DNA of 64,000 nucleotides from JASHPR01 sp963844655 (GCA_963844655.1 CAWJPA010000003.1:124001-188000), one strand, 5' to 3'; positions 40,784 through 49,718 are shown, numbered from the stretch's first letter. Notes: a model not told the origin generated them from the sequence alone. Numbers and translations are program-made.

Positions 40784-42064
40784 ATGAGCAATGGCCCCGT
40801 GACCAGTTACGTCGTGCGAGGCGGGCAACCGCTTCAGGGAACGGTCTTCGTGCAGGGCGCCAAGAACGCGGCCCTGAAGATGATCGCGGCGTCGCTGCTG
40901 GCCGAGAAGGGCCGCACCGTGCTCAGGAACGTGCCGGTGATCGAGGACGTGCGCCGGGCCGTGGAACTGGCCCAGGCGGTGGGGGCGGTCGTCAAGTTCC
41001 ACGAGGCCGAGCGGACCCTGGTGGTCGACGCCTCCGAGCTGACCAGCTCGGTGCTGCCCGCCGAGATCGCCCGCCGGTTCCGGGCCGCGGTGGTGTTCGT
41101 GCCCGCGCTGCTGCACCGCCTCGGCGAGGCGACCATCGAGGGCATCGGCGGATGCAACCTCGGCAGCCGCAACCTCGACTTCCACTACCGCGGCTTTGCC
41201 CGGCTCGGCTGCACGGTGGACGAGGGCGACTCCACCATTCACATCAAGGCCGACCGTATCCGCGGCGCCCACCTGTACCTGGACACGCCGTCACATACCG
41301 GCACCGAGAACCTGATCATGGCCGCCTCGCGGGCCCCGGGGACGACCATTATCGACAACACGGCCATGGAGCCCGAGGTCCTCGATGTCATCGATTTCCT
41401 CACCAAGATGGGCGCGCAGATCAGCGGGGGCGGCACCGGCTTCGTGACCGTCGAGGGCGTCGATGAGCTGACCGCGGTCGAGCACACCGTGATGCCGGAC
41501 CGTATCGACGCCGCGGTCTTCGCCATGGCAGCGGCCATTACCGGCGGTGAGCTGAGCCTGGTCGGCGCCTCGCTCGACCATTTCGGCGTGGTGCGCTGGA
41601 AGCTGGAGCAGATGGGCGTCGAGTTCTCCACCCACGGCGCGATCCTGCAGGTCCGCCGGGAGCGGACCATGCGCCCGATCAACGTGATCACCAGCCCGTT
41701 CCCCGGGTTCGCGACCGACCTGCAGTCGCCGATCATGGCGCTCAGCACCCTGGCCGACGGCACCAGCTACATCAGGGAAACCATCTTCGACGGCCGGTAC
41801 ACGCTGGCCGGCGAGCTGAACAAGCTGGGCGCGAAGGTGGAGGTGGCCAACAACGCGGCCATCGTGCACGGGCCCGCCGTGCTGAAGGGGGCGGAGGTCG
41901 TCGCGCACGATCTGCGCACCGGAATCGCGCTCATCCTGGCCGGCCTCGCCGCCGAGGGCGAGACCGTGGTGTCGCCCGGCTACCTGATCGACCGCGGGCA
42001 CGCCTCGGTCGCCGCGCGCCTGAACACGCTGGGCGCTGACGTCACCGTGGAAACGGCCAGGTAA
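40784..42064 (+). CDS. UDP-GlcNAc 1-carboxyvinyltransferase (MurA-like)
   Basis: A 426-residue EPSP-synthase-fold protein that would transfer enolpyruvate from PEP to UDP-GlcNAc, starting peptidoglycan synthesis in the cytoplasm. Catalytic positions of MurA are retained: Lys and Asn in QGAKNAALK, Cys in IGGCNLGSRNLDFH (fosfomycin-target loop), Asp in VMPDRIDAA, TDLQ and HDLRTG. Some usual motifs are altered: SVGATEN is SHTGTEN, and GARPVDLH is GSRNLDFH. It may be the cell's main MurA or a divergent paralogue. I start at ATG 40784 behind GGAG. Downstream there is no rRNA operon, unlike murA in many actinobacteria. Confidence 0.85.
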   Translation: MSNGPVTSYVVRGGQPLQGTVFVQGAKNAALKMIAASLLAEKGRTVLRNVPVIEDVRRAVELAQAVGAVVKFHEAERTLVVDASELTSSVLPAEIARRFRAAVVFVPALLHRLGEATIEGIGGCNLGSRNLDFHYRGFARLGCTVDEGDSTIHIKADRIRGAHLYLDTPSHTGTENLIMAASRAPGTTIIDNTAMEPEVLDVIDFLTKMGAQISGGGTGFVTVEGVDELTAVEHTVMPDRIDAAVFAMAAAITGGELSLVGASLDHFGVVRWKLEQMGVEFSTHGAILQVRRERTMRPINVITSPFPGFATDLQSPIMALSTLADGTSYIRETIFDGRYTLAGELNKLGAKVEVANNAAIVHGPAVLKGAEVVAHDLRTGIALILAGLAAEGETVVSPGYLIDRGHASVAARLNTLGADVTVETAR

Positions 42065-42274
42065 CCAGGCCTTCAGCCGCTGTTAGCGTACGGGCCGTAA
42101 CCTGAGGCCTCCGCCCGGATGTTACGGCCGCGTGTTAATCTGCACGCGCCCCACCGCGGTCCCGCGGTCACCGCCCCACCGGACCCATGCCACCGCCCAA
42201 ACTGGACCCGCGGTGGGGGCGGCACAAGCCAATTTCGCCATGTTCCGGCATGGGTCCCGCGTTCTTGCCGCCAC

Positions 42275-42293
42275 AGAGCCGATAATTGGCTCT
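42275..42293. promoter_or_regulatory. Inverted repeat AGAGCC-N7-GGCTCT
   Basis: Six-base perfect arms around a GATAATT core, in an AT-rich stretch about 190 bp upstream of the putative regulator. Possible dimeric regulator site; inference only. Confidence 0.4.
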
Positions 42294-42356
42294 TCCAACG
42301 ATCCTCTTTGTGAGTTACGAAATGTAGGAACGGAATTCTTACCACCACGGGAAGTC

Positions 42357-42396
42357 GATCGAAGATGGGGAGCGGGAACCCGATCAGAGATGGGGA
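42357..42396 (+). repeat. Direct repeat (two 15-bp copies, 25-bp period)
   Basis: GATCGAAGATGGGGA (42357-42371) recurs as GATCAGAGATGGGGA (42382-42396), 13 of 15 identical. The 25-bp period places them within about a turn step of the same helix face, 85-125 bp before the regulator start. They could be paired protein-binding sites. Confidence 0.5.
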
Positions 42397-42482
42397 TATG
42401 ACGTGGGCTTATGCATCGCACCACACGGGGGCATCTGCCCGGGCACCGCGCGCAGGTGCATGACGAGCAGAAACGGCGTGTC

Positions 42483-43862
42483 ATGAACGGGCCCAGGCGA
42501 GCACAGGGCGAGCTCACAATCGGAATCGTGGGGCCACACGACCTAGTCGAAAGGATCATGCTTTCCGGCACGTCGGCCACGGCGAAGGCCGGCCTGGCCG
42601 GGCCGCTCGCCGCCGCGGAGGCCGGGCCGGCCAGGCGGCTGGTCGCGGCCGCGTACCGGGACGAGCAGGAGGCGGCCGACCAGGTCGTCAGGCTGGGCAC
42701 GGGGATCGATGTCTGCCTCTTCGCCAGCCGGGCCCCGTACGAGTACGCGCGCATGGCGGGCGTGCTGAGCGGGCCGGCGACATACGTGCCGCTCGGCGGC
42801 AGCGCGCTGTACGCCACGCTGCTGAAGGCCACCCGGGACCCGGCCAAGGATCCCACCCGGTCCAGCATCGACGTGCTGAGCCGCGCGGACGTCGAGGAGG
42901 CCTTCGCCGAACTCGGCCTTCCCTCCGGGGGCGTGCACGTGCGCGAGGATCCCGGCAGCCCGTCGGTGGTGGCCTCGTTTCACGAGCGCCTGTTCCGCCG
43001 GAATGAGACATCGGTCGCGCTCACCTGCCTGCAGTCGGTGGCGGCCAAGCTGTCCGCCGCGGGCGTCCCGGTGTTCACGCTGCGGCCCACCGGCAGCGAT
43101 ATCCGGGCGGCGCTGCGCACCGCGGCGCTGCTCGGCGGCTACCGCAGGCTGGAGGACGCGCAGCTGGCGCTGGCCCTCGTGGAGGTGCCCGCCCTGCGGG
43201 ACGGCGGGCGGCGCACCACCCCCCGGCAGTCACGGGACGAGCTGCGGCTCACCGTGCACAGGTTCCTGGTCCAGGAGGCACAGCGCATTCACGCCGCGGT
43301 CAGCCCCACCGGCGACCACGGGTTCCTGGTCGTCGCCACCCGCGGCTCCCTGGCCCGGGCGACCGACGGCTTCCGGGTCCAGCCCTTTGCCGAGCGTGCC
43401 CGCAGCGACCTCGGCCTCACCATCGAGGTCGGTATCGGCATGGGCCGCACGGCGGTGGAGGCCGAAGCGCACGCACGCGCGGGCCTGGGCCGCGGGCAGA
43501 CCCTGAGCGGGATGCGCGGGGCACCAGGCGGTCAGGGGCATATCCCGGTCCCCGCCCCCCGGCTGCCCGAACCCGGAGCGCGCCGGTCCCGGAGCCTGGA
43601 TACCCTGGCCAAGCTCGCCGAGAAGCTCTCCAGCACCGACGCCAACCTCGTCGTGGACGCCGAGACCGCGGGCAAGCTGCTCACGGTCACGCCGCGCACG
43701 GCCCGGCGGCTGCTGCACATCCTGGTCGAGGAGGGGCTCGCCTGGCCGCTCCCGCCGACCAGGACACCGCAGCCCGGCCGGCCGCGCCAGTTCTACCGGC
43801 TCGTCGTGGAACAGCTCGAGAACCGGCGCCGCGATGAGCCGGGGCAGCGCGCCGCGCACTGA
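42483..43862 (+). CDS. Putative transcriptional regulator with GGDEF-like middle and C-terminal HTH
   Basis: A 459-residue soluble protein that I do not recognise with confidence. The N-terminal part (ELTIGIVGPHDLVERIML, VCLFASRAPYEYARM, GPATYVPLGGSALYATLL) looks like an alpha/beta ligand-sensing fold. A central region ends with GLTIEVGIGMGRTAVEAEAHARAGL, the pattern of the last helices of GGDEF/CdaR-type domains. The C-terminus has a winged-helix-like segment, AGKLLTVTPRTARRLLHILVEEGLAW. Together these suggest a DNA-binding regulator. ATG 42483 is preferred over 42411 because conserved-looking sequence begins near it, but the ribosome site is weak. It stands alone behind repeats. Confidence 0.65.
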   Translation: MNGPRRAQGELTIGIVGPHDLVERIMLSGTSATAKAGLAGPLAAAEAGPARRLVAAAYRDEQEAADQVVRLGTGIDVCLFASRAPYEYARMAGVLSGPATYVPLGGSALYATLLKATRDPAKDPTRSSIDVLSRADVEEAFAELGLPSGGVHVREDPGSPSVVASFHERLFRRNETSVALTCLQSVAAKLSAAGVPVFTLRPTGSDIRAALRTAALLGGYRRLEDAQLALALVEVPALRDGGRRTTPRQSRDELRLTVHRFLVQEAQRIHAAVSPTGDHGFLVVATRGSLARATDGFRVQPFAERARSDLGLTIEVGIGMGRTAVEAEAHARAGLGRGQTLSGMRGAPGGQGHIPVPAPRLPEPGARRSRSLDTLAKLAEKLSSTDANLVVDAETAGKLLTVTPRTARRLLHILVEEGLAWPLPPTRTPQPGRPRQFYRLVVEQLENRRRDEPGQRAAH

Positions 43863-43874
43863 CCGCGGGTCACG

Positions 43875-44903
43875 TCACCCCGTGCGCGGGTAGCGGCTGA
43901 TCACCTGCTCGCCGAAGCGGGCCATCTCCTCGCGCTGCGGCGAGAACTGCAGCAGCATGAGGCCGACGCCGGCCTGCTCGTAGGCGCGGAGCCGGTCGAT
44001 GATCTGGTCGGGGGTGCCGACCAGGCCGCTGCGCAGGCCCCGGTTGGAGACGCTGTACTCCTCCAGGGACACCCGCGACTCGAGCTGCGAGCCCTCGATG
44101 AAGTCCTGGTAGGAGGCGTAGGCCTCGGGTGACGAGCGCACGTCCAGGATGCGCTCGAGCTCGGCGCTGGCCTCCGCCTCGGTGTCGCGGCAGATCACGT
44201 ACCCGGACACGCCGAAGGTCAGCGGCGGCAGGCCGGCCTCGCGCCGCAGCCCGTTCAGCTCCGCGACCTTATGCGCGATGACCTCGGGGGCGTCGCCGTG
44301 CATCACATAGGCGTCGGCCTGGGCCGAGATGACGTCCTTGGCCTTGGGCGACTCCCCGCCCATGTAGACCGGGGGGACCCGGCTCGGCTTGGGCTCGAGC
44401 ACGGCGCCGTCGAGCTGGTAGAGCGGCCCGGCGTGCGTGACGGTGTCCTCACGCAGCAGCCGGGAGACGATGTCCAGCCACTCCTGGGTCCGCGCGTACC
44501 TGGCGTCGTGCACGTCGAACGGGGCGCCGTACTGCGCCGCCTCGTCCTTCCACCAGGACGACACGACGTTGAGCGACACCCGGCCGGGCGCGACCGTGTC
44601 CAGCGTGGACAGGGCCTTGGCGGTCAGCGCGGGCGAGTGGTAGTTAGGCCGCACCGCGAGCATCAGCTCGAGCGTCTGGGTCACGGCGGCCACGGCCGGG
44701 GCCAGCGTCCAGCAGTCCAGCGACGGCGCGCGGTGCCCCTTGATGTCGTTCAGGTTCAGCTCGGCGATCAGGGAGAGCTCGAAGCCGTGCTGCTCGCTCT
44801 CCACGGCCAGGGAGCGCACGTAGGGCCACTCGATGCTCATGCCCTCGTCCCTGACATTGCGCAGCCAGCCGCCAAACACAGGCATCCAGTAACCGAACCG
44901 CAT
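43875..44903 (-). CDS. LLM-class FMN-dependent monooxygenase
   Basis: A 342-residue bacterial luciferase-fold (SsuD/SfnG type) flavin monooxygenase. Recognisable blocks are RFGYWMPVFGGWLRN, LTAKALSTLDTVAPGRVSLNVVSSWWKDEA, VPPVYMGGESPKAKD and VGTPDQIIDRLRAYEQAGV. The GRVSLNVVSS strand and the WKDEA turn are typical of alkanesulfonate and dimethylsulfone monooxygenases, which use reduced FMN to cleave carbon-sulfur bonds. The start overlaps the stop of the ATP-grasp gene by one base, so they are translated together. No flavin reductase or sulfonate transporter lies nearby, so a sulfur-scavenging role is only one possibility. Confidence 0.9.
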   Translation of the reverse strand: MRFGYWMPVFGGWLRNVRDEGMSIEWPYVRSLAVESEQHGFELSLIAELNLNDIKGHRAPSLDCWTLAPAVAAVTQTLELMLAVRPNYHSPALTAKALSTLDTVAPGRVSLNVVSSWWKDEAAQYGAPFDVHDARYARTQEWLDIVSRLLREDTVTHAGPLYQLDGAVLEPKPSRVPPVYMGGESPKAKDVISAQADAYVMHGDAPEVIAHKVAELNGLRREAGLPPLTFGVSGYVICRDTEAEASAELERILDVRSSPEAYASYQDFIEGSQLESRVSLEEYSVSNRGLRSGLVGTPDQIIDRLRAYEQAGVGLMLLQFSPQREEMARFGEQVISRYPRTG

Positions 44904-45886
44904 CAGCTGAATCGTCTCCCCGCCATCGCCTCGGCGCCGGGGATCCCGGGCTCCGCGCGCCGCTTCGGTGTTTCCTCGTCCAGCAGCCGCCCGAGGAAGG
45001 CGGCCACCTGCGGCAGCGCGGGCCGCGGGACCACGGCCTCGATCTGCGCGTTGTAGTTGGTGGTGGTGTTCACGTCGTAGGTCACCAGGCGCCCGTCAAC
45101 GGTCTCGATGAACTCGAACCCGGCGATCTCGATGCCGTGCCGGCGCGCGAAATCCAGGTACCGGCCGATGACCGGATGGTCAAAATTCTTCCTGAACGCA
45201 AAGAGCGCCGGCGGGTCAACCGCCCCGGAGGACTGGTCGACCGCGCACGCGTCGGCCGGGCAGAGCTCGAAGCCGCGGGCGGTGTCCGCGGTGATCGCGT
45301 ACATGAACTCCCCGCCCACGATCTCGGCCCGGGTGATGAACGGCTCCGCCGCCTGCAGGTACTCCTGCAGCAGCGTGATCCCGTCGACCGGCACCTCATA
45401 GTCCGGCCCGGCCAGGTGGGCGTCGAACTCGTCGTGGCTGGTGAACAGGCGGACGCCCAGCCCCTTGCCGCCCTGGTTGTGCTTGCTGATGAACGGGACG
45501 GGAAGCTTCCGCGCCGCGGCGGGCAGCTCACCGGTCCCGGCCACGGCCAGCGTGCGCGGCACGTCGAACCCGGCGGCCCGCAGCGCGGTCATCTGATCCG
45601 CCTTGCTGACCTCGAGCTCGAGCACCCGCCGCCCGTTGACCACCCGCCGGCCATGCGCCTCCAGCCAGCACAGCACCGCCCGGGCGTGGTCCTTGGCGTG
45701 AGGGTGCTGCCGCGTGTGCGACGAGGCGCTCATCCGCGACCAGAACACGCCAGCCGGCGGCTCGTTGTCCAGGTCGAGCTGGCCGTCCCCGAGCAGCCAC
45801 TGCCGGTGCGGCACCCCGGCCGCGCCGAGCGCCGCGTCCAGTGGCGCATACCAGTCCGGGTTCTCATGAAGCACATGAACCTTCAC
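44903..45886 (-). CDS. ATP-grasp domain protein (RimK-like ligase)
   Basis: A 327-residue protein with ATP-grasp features: a nucleotide-binding lysine in LELEVSKADQM, the glycine-rich loop PFISKHNQGGKGLGVRLF, LLQEYLQ, and metal ligands near FEFIETVDGRLVTYDVNTTTNYN. ATP-grasp ligases couple ATP hydrolysis to joining a carboxylate with an amine or thiol. The early FWSRMSASSHTRQHPHAKDHA is unusual, and the substrate is unknown. GTG 45886 has GGAGG about ten bases upstream; an earlier in-frame start at 45925 adds a Gly-rich lead. It is the first gene of a two-gene operon with the flavin monooxygenase and is divergent from the AlkA-like gene. Confidence 0.85.
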   Translation of the reverse strand: MKVHVLHENPDWYAPLDAALGAAGVPHRQWLLGDGQLDLDNEPPAGVFWSRMSASSHTRQHPHAKDHARAVLCWLEAHGRRVVNGRRVLELEVSKADQMTALRAAGFDVPRTLAVAGTGELPAAARKLPVPFISKHNQGGKGLGVRLFTSHDEFDAHLAGPDYEVPVDGITLLQEYLQAAEPFITRAEIVGGEFMYAITADTARGFELCPADACAVDQSSGAVDPPALFAFRKNFDHPVIGRYLDFARRHGIEIAGFEFIETVDGRLVTYDVNTTTNYNAQIEAVVPRPALPQVAAFLGRLLDEETPKRRAEPGIPGAEAMAGRRFS

Positions 45887-46066
45887 CGCTGCCTGGCCTC
45901 CACCGGGGTCACTGCCGCCACGCACAGGCTATGGACACCGGGCGCCGGGCGCCACTCCCGGGAATGTCGTGACCTGCTGGTACAACTCGGGTATGGGGGC
46001 GGGAGCAAGGCCGGAGCCGGGCCGGGGCGCCAGGGTCCTTGGGAAAGCACGGGACTGGGGGCAGCG

Positions 46067-46975
46067 ATGACTGAGCTGGTTCACCTGCCGGTCGACGGGC
46101 CGTTCTCGCTGGCCGCGGCCGCGGAGTTCGGTTTCGGCCCGAACACCGGCCGGCCCGACCCGGCCGACGGAGTGCTGATGCGGCTCGCGTTCGTCACCGA
46201 CGACCTGCGGCATCAGGCGGGCGCCGTGGTCCGGCAGGATCCCGGAGGCGACCTCACGGCCGAGATCAGCGGGGTGACCGATCTCACCGCGGCTGGGCGG
46301 CAGGTGCGGCGCATCCTGTCCGTCGACCGCCCGGCCGGCGGCTGGGTCGAGGCGGGCCGCAGGGACCCGGTCCTCGGCCGGCTCCAGGCCGGCCATCCCG
46401 GCCTGCGGCCTGTGCTGTTCCACTCTCCCTACGAGGCCGCGGCCTGGGCCATGCTGGCCCAGCGCCGGCACAGGAGCCAGGCGACCGCGCTGCGGCGCCG
46501 CCTGGCCGAGGCCCTGGGCCAGCCGTTCCAGCTCGCCGGCCGGACCGAGCACGCGTTCCCGCTGCCGGACCGGCTGCTCGGCCTGGACTCCTTCCCCGGC
46601 CTTGAGCCCCAGCGCGCCGGGCGCCTGCGCGGGGTCGCGGAGCGGGCGCTGGCCGGGGACCTCGACGCGGAGCGCCTGGCCGCGATGGACACCGACGAGG
46701 CCCTGGCCGGGCTGCGGACCATCCCCGGCCTGGGGCCGTTCTACGCCGGGCTGGTCCAGTTCCGGTCCACCGGCGTGAGCGACGCGCTGCCCCTCGGCGA
46801 GCCGCGGCTGCTGCAGTGCCTGCGGCATTACTACGGGCTGGCCGAGGTCCCCGACGACCAGACCGTACGGCGGATCGCCGAGCCGTGGCGGCCGTTCCGC
46901 ATGTGGGCCTCGGTGCTCATCCGGGCGTCCGGGGACCGGGACGGCGTGCCACCCCCGGCCCGGCCCGCCCGATAG
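46067..46975 (+). CDS. AlkA-like HhH-GPD DNA glycosylase
   Basis: A 302-residue protein. An AlkA-type N-terminal beta domain precedes the helix-hairpin-helix fold: PYEAAAWAMLAQRRHRSQATALRRRL, then the hairpin LRTIPGLGPFYAGLVQFR. These enzymes remove alkylated purines from DNA. At the position of AlkA's catalytic Asp238 (LPDDYL), this protein reads LPLGEPRL, so a Glu would stand in, if my alignment is right. Start at ATG 46067; the much longer open frame upstream is a shadow of the ATP-grasp gene. It converges on the hisC/pat gene. Confidence 0.85.
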   Translation: MTELVHLPVDGPFSLAAAAEFGFGPNTGRPDPADGVLMRLAFVTDDLRHQAGAVVRQDPGGDLTAEISGVTDLTAAGRQVRRILSVDRPAGGWVEAGRRDPVLGRLQAGHPGLRPVLFHSPYEAAAWAMLAQRRHRSQATALRRRLAEALGQPFQLAGRTEHAFPLPDRLLGLDSFPGLEPQRAGRLRGVAERALAGDLDAERLAAMDTDEALAGLRTIPGLGPFYAGLVQFRSTGVSDALPLGEPRLLQCLRHYYGLAEVPDDQTVRRIAEPWRPFRMWASVLIRASGDRDGVPPPARPAR

Positions 46976-47020
46976 CAGACGGCAGTCAGGGCGGCTTTTG
47001 CGTAACGGAAGATGCGAGAG

Positions 47021-48097
47021 TCAGTGGCGGCGCGGGTACGCCTGCGTGACCGCGAGGAACGCGTCGTTGGCCTCGGCATCACCGATGGACACCCGGGCGC
47101 CCTCGCCGGCGAACGGCCGCACGGCCACCCCCTCACGGTCGCAGGCCACCGCGAAGTCCGCGGTGTCGGCGCCGAGGCGCAGCCAGACGAAGTTGGCCTC
47201 GGTGGGCGGCACGGTCCAGCCCTGGACGAGCAGCTCGTGGCGGACCCGCTCCCGCTCCTTGACCACGGCGTCGACCCGCTCCAGCAGCTCGGCCTCGGCC
47301 TGGAGCGACGCGACCGCGGCCGCCTGGGCCAGGGCGTTCACGCTGAAGGTCAGCATGGTCTTGCGGACCGCGGCGGCCACGGGCTCGTGCGCGATCATGA
47401 AGCCGACCCGCAGCCCGGCCAGGCCGTAGGCCTTGGAGAAGGTGCGCAGCACGGCCAGGTTGGGCCGGTCGCGGTACAGGCTGATCCCGTCCGGCGCGCC
47501 GGGGTCGCGGACGTACTCGGCGTACGCCTCGTCGAGCACGACCAGGCAGTCTTCTGGCACCCGGGCCAGGAACTCCTCGAGCCCGGCCCGGTGCACCACG
47601 GTGCCGGTGGGGTTGTTGGGGTTGCAGACGAAGACCAGCCGGGTCCGGCCGGTGACCGCGTCCGCCATCGCGGCCAGGTCGTGGGTCTCGCCGTCCAGCG
47701 GCACCCGCACCGACGTCACGCCGGCCAGGTCGGACAGGTACGGGTACGCCTCAAAGGACCGCCAGGCGTAGAGCACCTCAGCCCCGGGCTCGCCGACGGC
47801 CTCCAGCAGTTGCTGGGCGACGCCCACGGACCCGCAGCCGACCGCCACGTGGGAGGCGGGAACCGCGAAACGGGCGGCGATGGCTTCGGTCAGCGCGGCC
47901 GAGCCGTTGTCGGGGTACCTGTTGATGTGGCCGGCGGCCTCGGCGATGACCTTGACCACCGAGGGCAGCGGGCCGAACGGTGACTCGTTCGACGACAGCT
48001 TGTACGAGCGCCCGTCCGGGGCCAGCGGGGTCTTCCCGGGTCGGTAGGGGGCGAACTCGTCCAGGATGGACCGGAAGCGCGGATACTGTGCGGACAT
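47021..48097 (-). CDS. Histidinol-phosphate / aromatic amino acid aminotransferase (HisC/Pat)
   Basis: A 358-residue fold-type I PLP aminotransferase. Signature parts: KLSSNESPFGPLPSV, INRYPDNGSAAL, VFVCNPNNPTGTVV, LDEAYAEYV and the PLP lysine in RTFSKAYGLAGLRVGF. It ends with VRPFAGEGARVSIG. This length and the start QYPRFRSILDEFAPYRPGKTP resemble actinobacterial Pat (aromatic aminotransferase) and HisC2; no other his genes are here, so Pat is the better guess. It is monocistronic by position. Confidence 0.9.
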   Translation of the reverse strand: MSAQYPRFRSILDEFAPYRPGKTPLAPDGRSYKLSSNESPFGPLPSVVKVIAEAAGHINRYPDNGSAALTEAIAARFAVPASHVAVGCGSVGVAQQLLEAVGEPGAEVLYAWRSFEAYPYLSDLAGVTSVRVPLDGETHDLAAMADAVTGRTRLVFVCNPNNPTGTVVHRAGLEEFLARVPEDCLVVLDEAYAEYVRDPGAPDGISLYRDRPNLAVLRTFSKAYGLAGLRVGFMIAHEPVAAAVRKTMLTFSVNALAQAAAVASLQAEAELLERVDAVVKERERVRHELLVQGWTVPPTEANFVWLRLGADTADFAVACDREGVAVRPFAGEGARVSIGDAEANDAFLAVTQAYPRRH

Positions 48098-48254
48098 CGT
48101 TGTCCTCTCGGCTTGGAACGCCGTGTGCGCGGGCCCCGGCCTGGGCGGCGGCCGGAGCCTCTGATCCGGAACCTACCCAGGCCGGGAGGCAAAACCCAAT
48201 CGATCTTCCGGGCCGGCGCGCGCGGCGGCGCCGCCTGCCGCGGCCGCTGCGGGC

Positions 48255-49712
48255 TCAGGGCGCGGGTGCCGGGGGGATGCGCAGCGGCTGCCGCTCGGCG
48301 ATCAGGGCGAGCAGGACCACGGCGTCGGTCCAGGCCAGCGGGGCCACGGAGACCGGCAGGCCGCGAGCGTTCACCTGCTCGGGCAGCGCGCCGAGGCTGG
48401 TGCGGTGCGCGGCGAGCCAGGACAGGATCGCGGTGCTCTGGGCGCGGTCCCCGGCCCCGGCCAGGTAGAGCGCGAAGAACGCGGTCTCGGCCGTCCAGGC
48501 GACCGTGCGGTTGCCTGGGAAATCCGAGCCAGGCAGCACTCCGCCGCCGGGGAGCGTGAGCGCGCGCTCGGCCCGGAGGACGGCCTGCGTGACCGCGGGC
48601 GCGGGCGCGGCGAACGGCGGGCCGAGGAAGGTGACCGCCGCGTCGGCCCCGGAGCGGTCCCTGGGCAGGCGGTGGTAGCCGTAGCGGCCGAACTCGGCCT
48701 GGATCGCGCGGGAGAGCCGGCCCGCCGCTGCCGCCCAGCGGCGGGCGGACCCGGGGTGGCCGAGGGCCGTGGCGATGTCCGCCGCGGCGCGCAGGCCGGT
48801 CAGCAGGGGGGCGGCCGTGCCGAGCGTGACCTCGACCGAGTCCTCCCAGTAGTCCATGGCGGGGGTGGGCAGCCCGCCGGGTGCGAGCGAGCGCGCCGCG
48901 GCGCCTGCGGCCGCGCTGACCATGGGCCACAGCTCGGTGAGCTCCTCGCGCACCGCGGCGGACCCGGCCTGGCTGGCGGTTCCGGCCCCGGGCGGCCCCG
49001 GGCCGGCCGGCATGGCGCCTGCCGCCGTGGCCCAGGACCAGACCGCCCACGGCACCCAGCCGTCGGCGTCGAGCTCGGCCGGCCGCCCGTCGCGCACGGC
49101 GCCCGAACCATCCGGCCAGTACCGGGCCGCCCACCGGCCGTCGGGGAGCTGGGTGCGCTGCAGGAACCGGAGTATCTGCAGCGAGTCCCCGTCATGGTCG
49201 GTGTCGGCGAGCGCCACGGCGACCCAGCTGGAATCGCGCGGCCACGAGTAGCGCCACCCCTGGTGCCAGCCGGCCACCACCGCCCCGTCCGGCCGGGCGG
49301 ACAGCCGCAGGTCCAGCAGCGCCCGGGTGGCCATCGCCCGCTGCTGCGGCCCTGTTCCCGGGATGGTTCCCGCGGCCAGCCACCGCTGGCTGGCGCGGGC
49401 GCTGGCCCGCCCGCACGCGGTTACCGCCGCCGTGACCGGCACGAACCGGCCCGGCGCCAGGTAGACCCGGCCGCCAGAACGCAGCACGCTGCTGTCTGGC
49501 TGGTAGCGGCCACCGGCCCCGGGCGGCACGGCCAGCACGTCCTGAGGATGGCACGGGTCCTGGGCCAGCCCTTCGGTCAGCGGGGCCGGAACCGGCGGCG
49601 GCCGGGGGATGGCCGCCACGACCGCGCCCCCGGCCACGGCGAGCCCCGCCACGGCCGCGACGGCGCGCGCCCGAGCCGTGCGCGGAAACCTGACCTGGGT
49701 GCGCAGACGCAT
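48255..49712 (-). CDS. Secreted or membrane-anchored glucoamylase-like (GH15-type) protein
   Basis: A 485-residue protein with an uncleaved-looking N-terminal helix (about residues 16-36, AVAAVAGLAVAGGAVVAA), Pro-rich spacer and an (alpha/alpha)-barrel-like domain. GWRYSWPRDSSWVAVALADT and GWVPWAVWSW resemble GH15 glucoamylase motifs, and TVAWTAETAFFALYLAGAGD is the usual late block. The catalytic acids cannot be assigned with certainty. It probably acts on glucans outside the membrane. The ATG sits seven bases after the stop of the macrodomain stub on the same strand, suggesting a deletion that fused a foreign leader to it. Confidence 0.8.
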   Translation of the reverse strand: MRLRTQVRFPRTARARAVAAVAGLAVAGGAVVAAIPRPPPVPAPLTEGLAQDPCHPQDVLAVPPGAGGRYQPDSSVLRSGGRVYLAPGRFVPVTAAVTACGRASARASQRWLAAGTIPGTGPQQRAMATRALLDLRLSARPDGAVVAGWHQGWRYSWPRDSSWVAVALADTDHDGDSLQILRFLQRTQLPDGRWAARYWPDGSGAVRDGRPAELDADGWVPWAVWSWATAAGAMPAGPGPPGAGTASQAGSAAVREELTELWPMVSAAAGAAARSLAPGGLPTPAMDYWEDSVEVTLGTAAPLLTGLRAAADIATALGHPGSARRWAAAAGRLSRAIQAEFGRYGYHRLPRDRSGADAAVTFLGPPFAAPAPAVTQAVLRAERALTLPGGGVLPGSDFPGNRTVAWTAETAFFALYLAGAGDRAQSTAILSWLAAHRTSLGALPEQVNARGLPVSVAPLAWTDAVVLLALIAERQPLRIPPAPAP

Positions 49713-49718
49713 CCGGCG

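Larger units (their letters stand above)
42065..42482. other. Intergenic region upstream of the putative regulator
   Basis: About 420 bp. It contains an inverted repeat at 42275-42293, direct repeats at 42357-42396 and no convincing gene. Its middle is distinctly AT-richer than the flanks (about 42275-42370), as expected for a promoter region. Confidence 0.5.

Noticed and set aside
42065..42482. Start of an rRNA operon after murA
   Set aside because: No 16S sequence motifs are present in the spacer or beyond.
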